Assembly: GCF_002860285.1 (NCBI RefSeq)
Contig: NZ_PGVF01000011.1
Coordinates: 124,001 to 188,000, forward strand
Reading direction: 5' to 3'
Length of the DNA stretch: 64,000 nt
Source: Bacillus sp. M6-12
GTDB taxonomy: Bacteria; Bacillota; Bacilli; Bacillales; DSM-1321
Positions 60,920 to 64,000 of this stretch are shown here, piece by piece (position 1 is the first letter of the stretch; the number at the start of each line of letters is the position of its first letter). Position numbers and translations under genes: made by a program. Under the pieces are notes generated by a model. The model searched no databases. It was not told where the DNA came from and saw nothing but the letters and a program-made list of their open reading frames with translations.

Positions 60920-60966
60920 AAAAGGGATCCCTTAGCTGATGATAAGCCAAGGGATTTTAATTTTTA
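60920..60966 (+). terminator. Terminator of treR
   Basis: ATCCCTTAGCT pairs with AGCCAAGGGAT (one mismatch) around GATGATA, then TTTTAATTTTT. Confidence 0.85.
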
Positions 60967-61159
60967 TCATGAAAATATTTAAGAACTTCCCCAAGCTTAA
61001 AGGGGAAAATCCAGAATGGACTTTGTTCCCTTGCTGCCAATAAACAGCAACAAAGAATCATTGTGGAATGTTTAAAGCTGTCTGCGTTGTTTGTCTATCA
61101 ACCGTAAGCTGCTCTTCCGGATTATACGGATGGCAGCAGCCTTTATTCATCGTTCTTCC

Positions 61160-61182
61160 TCTTAACTAGGGCGCTTCCGCTT
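61160..61182 (+). repeat. Fragment of intergenic repeat family A
   Basis: AACTAGGGCGCTTCCGCTTTT at 61162-61182 resembles the right end of family A (CAGGGCGCTTG in copy 1; AGCGCCCTG-type end in copy 2). Only the end is recognisable. Confidence 0.45.
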
Positions 61183-61183
61183 T

Positions 61184-61828
61184 TTATTTGAATTGATCTA
61201 ACGGCACATTCAAAATTGGATACTTTTTTCGGTTTGAATCATCGAAATGCCACCACTCATTGCTAATTGTGGTGAAGCCTTGTTTTTTCATGGCGGCAGC
61301 AAGGATATTTAAATTCTTCCTTGCAGTTGGATCCATTTTTTTATATGCCGGAGCTGCAGCTGCTGTAAAATTATCAAAGCCTGTAGGCATCTTAAGTTCT
61401 TTCCCGTTTTTATCAGCAAGAGTAATGTCTACTGAAGCTCCGCGATTGTGGTTGGAGCCTTTTAACGGGTTAGCCACAAAGCGCTTTTGGGAAGGTGCTG
61501 CAGCATTCCAAAGGACTTGCTGGGCAGAAAAAGGCCGGTAAGCATCCCATATTTTTATCCTGTATCCTTTCTTTGAAAGCTCACGGTTAGCCATAACCAA
61601 TTTTTGAGCCGTTTCCTTCCGCAACAGCGGAATTGCCAAAGGGTATATTTGTTTTTTTGCAAAGTTATTATTGGTGGCGTAGCGCAAATCAATTACTATA
61701 GTTTTATCCAGTTTGCGAATATCAACCAGGTTGCTTTTTTCTTTGGATGTAGTATAGGCAACGGCTTTAGCGTTCATAGCAGGCAAAAGTAATATGAAGG
61801 AAACCGCTAATAATATTACTTTTTTCAT
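61184..61828 (-). CDS. Secreted D-Ala-D-Ala dipeptidase, VanX/DdpX-like (M15D)
   Basis: 214 residues: signal peptide (KKVILLAVSFILLLPAMNAKA) and an M15D peptidase domain with GSNHNRGASVDITL (zinc His and Asp) and EWWHFDD (catalytic Glu and zinc His), plus WDAYRPFSAQ. Being exported, it likely trims D-Ala-D-Ala from wall material rather than conferring vancomycin resistance. ATG 61828 follows AAAGGAAAG; an upstream TTG contains that site. Preceding 3' end carries a fragment of repeat family A. Confidence 0.87.
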   Translation of the reverse strand: MKKVILLAVSFILLLPAMNAKAVAYTTSKEKSNLVDIRKLDKTIVIDLRYATNNNFAKKQIYPLAIPLLRKETAQKLVMANRELSKKGYRIKIWDAYRPFSAQQVLWNAAAPSQKRFVANPLKGSNHNRGASVDITLADKNGKELKMPTGFDNFTAAAAPAYKKMDPTARKNLNILAAAMKKQGFTTISNEWWHFDDSNRKKYPILNVPLDQFK

Positions 61829-62049
61829 TATGTACTTTCCTTTCAAACCGGAATTTATCCTTATTTTAACATATTTTTCCTATATTCGCCTGAATTTTAT
61901 TCAAAATCAGAATAGAATAATGAAGCAAATTATTTTTTTTTCTGAATGCTTTACAAACCGTAACAGTTCTGATATATATTTATACTTAGCTGAAATAATA
62001 TGAATCAAAATTACGATATAAATATTATGAAAGATATAGGGGGAGTACA

Positions 62050-62922
62050 ATGAAATTACGCGTTTCTGCCGTTCAGTATCATCTTCACACAATTCAGTCT
62101 TTTCAGGAGTTTGCCGCTCAATGTGAGCACTATATTAAGACAGCACAGGAGTATGGTTCCGATTTTGTGCTGTTCCCTGAATTTTTTACAACACAGCTGC
62201 TTTCAATTGGCAGCGACCAGGGCACAAGGCTTACAATAAATGAGCTTCCTGGCTTTACTGAACAGTACCGTGAGCTTTTCTCGCGGTTTGCCGCAGAAAC
62301 GAAAATGCATATTATTGGCGGTACACATGTAGTTCAAAGAGAAGGAAAACTATACAATGTTGCCCATTTGTTCTATCCGGACGGCCGGATTGAAGAACAG
62401 GCAAAGTTGCATATCACCCCAACAGAGGTCCATGAATGGAATATGTCTGCAGGGGACGGGCTGCGGGTTTTCGATACAGATAAAGGCCGCATAGCCATTT
62501 TGACTTGCTACGACATAGAATTTCCCGAAATTGTTAGGATGGCTAAAGCGAAAGGTGCAGATGTTATTTTTTGTCCATCCTGTACGGATGACCGCCATGG
62601 CTTCCATCGTGTACGCTACACCAGCCATGCTCGTGCAATAGAAAATCAGGTGTATGTAGTGTTAACAGGAACAATTGGTGCCCTGCCGACAGTTGACTTT
62701 ATGCGCGCAAACTTCGGCCAGGCAGCAATCATTACGCCAAATGATATTCCATTTCCGCCTGGAGGTTTGCAGGCAGAAGGAGAACTGAACAGTGACATGA
62801 TCATTACAGCAGATCTGGATCTCTCCTTACTATATGAAGTAAGGGAGAAAGGGTCTGTAACAACCTGGCGTGATCGGCGCACTGATTTATACCCGGATTG
62901 GGAACATAAAATGGAAGGATGA
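62050..62922 (+). CDS. Nitrilase-superfamily carbon-nitrogen hydrolase
   Basis: 290 residues with the Glu-Lys-Cys triad: LFPEFFTTQL (Glu), EEQAKLHITPTE (Lys) and AILTCYDIEFPE (Cys). Likely an amidase of unknown substrate. In B. subtilis YhcX a GNAT domain is fused before a nitrilase domain; here the next gene is a separate GNAT 7 bases after this stop, in the opposite order. ATG follows GGGGGAGTACA. Confidence 0.85.
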   Translation: MKLRVSAVQYHLHTIQSFQEFAAQCEHYIKTAQEYGSDFVLFPEFFTTQLLSIGSDQGTRLTINELPGFTEQYRELFSRFAAETKMHIIGGTHVVQREGKLYNVAHLFYPDGRIEEQAKLHITPTEVHEWNMSAGDGLRVFDTDKGRIAILTCYDIEFPEIVRMAKAKGADVIFCPSCTDDRHGFHRVRYTSHARAIENQVYVVLTGTIGALPTVDFMRANFGQAAIITPNDIPFPPGGLQAEGELNSDMIITADLDLSLLYEVREKGSVTTWRDRRTDLYPDWEHKMEG

Positions 62923-62929
62923 CGATAAC

Positions 62930-63595
62930 ATGGCTTATCAAAGCAATTTTTATGTATTTGACCAGAACAAACCAGTTCCAGTAATTGTCCGAAACTATAC
63001 AGAAGATGACTTTGATGCGCTGATATCGATTCAATCCGAATGTTTTCCGCCTCCTTTTCCATCAGAACTTTGGTGGAATAAGGAGCAATTACATAATCAC
63101 GTTTCACTTTTTCCAGAAGGTGCCCTTTGCATTGAAGCAGAAGGTGAACTCGCTGGATCGCTTACAGGTCTTATAGTGGATTTCGATCCGAAACGCGCTG
63201 ACCACAGCTGGGAGGAAATAACCGATAAGGGCTATATCCGGAATCATAGTCCTGAGGGGGATACACTTTACATTGTCGACATTAGCATCCTCCCAAAGTA
63301 CCGAAGCTTGGGGCTGGGTAAATTGCTGATTCAGGCTATGTATCATGTTGTCGTGGAGCTGGGGCTCGTGCGGCTGCTTGGAGGCGGAAGAATGCCAGGG
63401 TACCATAAACATTCGCATGAATTATCACCCGATCGATATGTAGAAGCAGTGGTTTCTGGAGAAATAAAGGATCCGGTCATTACTTTTTTATTAAAATGCG
63501 GACGTACACCATTAAAAGTGGTCGAAAATTATCTTGAAGATGAAGAATCGCGAAATTATGGGGTGCTCATGGAATGGAAAAATCCATTTAAATAG
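62930..63595 (+). CDS. GNAT N-acetyltransferase paired with the nitrilase
   Basis: 221 residues with a GNAT acetyl-CoA loop SILPKYRSLGLGKLLIQAMY (about 130-150) and conserved LYIVDISI before it; C-terminal GRMPGYHKHSHELSPDRYVE resembles the GNAT half of YhcX-type proteins. ATG 62930 follows AAGGATGA, close behind the nitrilase stop, so the two are probably translated together. Substrate unknown. Confidence 0.83.
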   Translation: MAYQSNFYVFDQNKPVPVIVRNYTEDDFDALISIQSECFPPPFPSELWWNKEQLHNHVSLFPEGALCIEAEGELAGSLTGLIVDFDPKRADHSWEEITDKGYIRNHSPEGDTLYIVDISILPKYRSLGLGKLLIQAMYHVVVELGLVRLLGGGRMPGYHKHSHELSPDRYVEAVVSGEIKDPVITFLLKCGRTPLKVVENYLEDEESRNYGVLMEWKNPFK

Positions 63596-63614
63596 AGGGG
63601 GAGGCAATTTAGCT

Positions 63615-64000
63615 ATGGAATATATCAGGATAACAAACATAAACGACGAGTTATTTCCTAAAATGCATAACTTAATGAAGGAGGTTTTTCCTCCAGAAGA
63701 AGTGCTTGAATTCATCCTGTGGAAGGAACCTCTGGAAGATCCGGGAATTCGGGTTTTTGTAGCCGTACATGAGGGGGAAGTTGTCGGGGCAACGGAATAC
63801 CGCTACTACCCGGTTTGGAATATTGCCATGACCGATTTTACGATCATTGGCAAGCCTGGTTTAAGCCTTGGGCGGTTCCTGGCGCAAAATCGGCAGAAGG
63901 ACTTAAACGCCCTTGCGGCAGCAAATGGTAAAGAACTGTTTGGGATGTTTGCTGAAATCTATAACCCGTATGCTGGGGAAAATCATGATTTTGGCGGGGT
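63615..64000 (+). CDS. GNAT-family protein, 3' part beyond the window
   Basis: At least 128 codons from ATG 63615, running off the end. The visible part (EVFPPEEVLEFILWKEPLED, FVAVHEGEVVGATEYRYYP, MTDFTIIGKPGLSLGRFL) is GNAT-like. It follows the preceding GNAT gene by 19 bases with GGGGGAGG upstream, so it is probably the third gene of the nitrilase-GNAT operon. Confidence 0.7.
   Translation, partial: MEYIRITNINDELFPKMHNLMKEVFPPEEVLEFILWKEPLEDPGIRVFVAVHEGEVVGATEYRYYPVWNIAMTDFTIIGKPGLSLGRFLAQNRQKDLNALAAANGKELFGMFAEIYNPYAGENHDFGG

Noticed and set aside
61184..61828. Vancomycin resistance locus
   Set aside because: The VanX-type peptidase has a signal peptide and no vanH/vanA neighbours, so a wall-turnover role is more likely.
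1..64000. CRISPR array, tRNA, rRNA, insertion sequences or prophage
   Set aside because: No regularly spaced identical direct repeats with unique spacers, no rRNA motifs, no cloverleaf with T-loop sequence and no transposase or phage gene were found by eye.

Overview
The window reads as a chromosomal segment of a low-to-moderate GC, endospore-forming Bacillaceae, probably a Bacillus, Cytobacillus or Mesobacillus relative. Evidence is strong AGGAGG-type ribosome sites, frequent GTG and TTG starts, hairpin-plus-T-run terminators, and many genes matching Bacillus subtilis families: cotJABC, yocH, nasF, recQ, ydjO, sigX-rsiX, yteA, yueD, natKR/natAB, ppiB, catE, ywjA and treP/treR. I see no rRNA, tRNA, insertion sequence, prophage or CRISPR array. 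The genus cannot be fixed from the sequence alone.

Layout. 0-2.4 kb: spore coat operon cotJABC (minus strand) and a secreted LysM-3D cell-wall protein. 2.6-7.5 kb: a TetR regulator with an MMPL exporter, divergent from a 14-TM MFS exporter. 7.7-10.1 kb: siroheme genes (nasF-type CobA-HemD fusion and a precorrin-2 dehydrogenase), preceded by what looks like the last codons of a lost nitrite reductase small subunit. 10.1-13.7 kb: recQ, a YdjO protein and a frameshifted acetyltransferase. 13.8-15.5 kb: the sigX-rsiX envelope-stress pair with its own ECF promoter. 15.6-16.1 kb: a gene-free block with a near-consensus promoter, many hairpins and a terminator, my best candidate for an undescribed structured RNA. 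16.4-21.4 kb: a second YdjO, an XPD-like helicase fused to a PD-(D/E)XK nuclease, and a membrane PAS-PAS histidine kinase.

21.6-28.9 kb: an MFS permease, a Cys-rich small protein, an SGNH hydrolase with an ABC-2 exporter, a metallo-beta-lactamase-fold hydrolase, small envelope proteins and YteA. 29.0-37.4 kb: an erythromycin-esterase-like enzyme, two small companion genes, a thioredoxin-reductase-like flavoprotein, YqjF, a secreted beta-propeller protein and an FtsH-like protease paralogue. 37.5-42.4 kb: an acidic repeat protein, small spore-type proteins, OsmC and an LtaS-family enzyme. 42.6-52.3 kb: a DMT exporter, YueD, a spore-type LysM-GH18 hydrolase, the NatKR/NatAB sodium-export module, PpiB, CatE and a second OsmC. 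52.3-58.3 kb: small unknowns, a two-TM protein of unknown family, a YitT-family protein, the ABC exporter YwjA and a truncated hemoglobin. 58.3-60.9 kb: trehalose PTS treP and repressor treR with clear operators and cre-like sites, but no treA. 61.2-64.0 kb: a VanX-type dipeptidase, a nitrilase-family hydrolase and two GNAT acetyltransferases, the last cut by the window edge.

Main themes are envelope maintenance and stress (sigX, ltaS family, yocH, LysM-GH18, VanX, FtsH-like), export and resistance (MMPL, MFS, ABC, DMT, Ere-like, NatAB) and sporulation (cotJ, yteA, YuzL-type). Two families of dispersed intergenic repeats (A: 23.1 and 38.7 kb; B: 29.0 and 54.5 kb) and two arrays of roughly 21-nt period (2.4 and 10.2 kb) occupy the larger gaps. 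All family assignments were made by eye without database searches.
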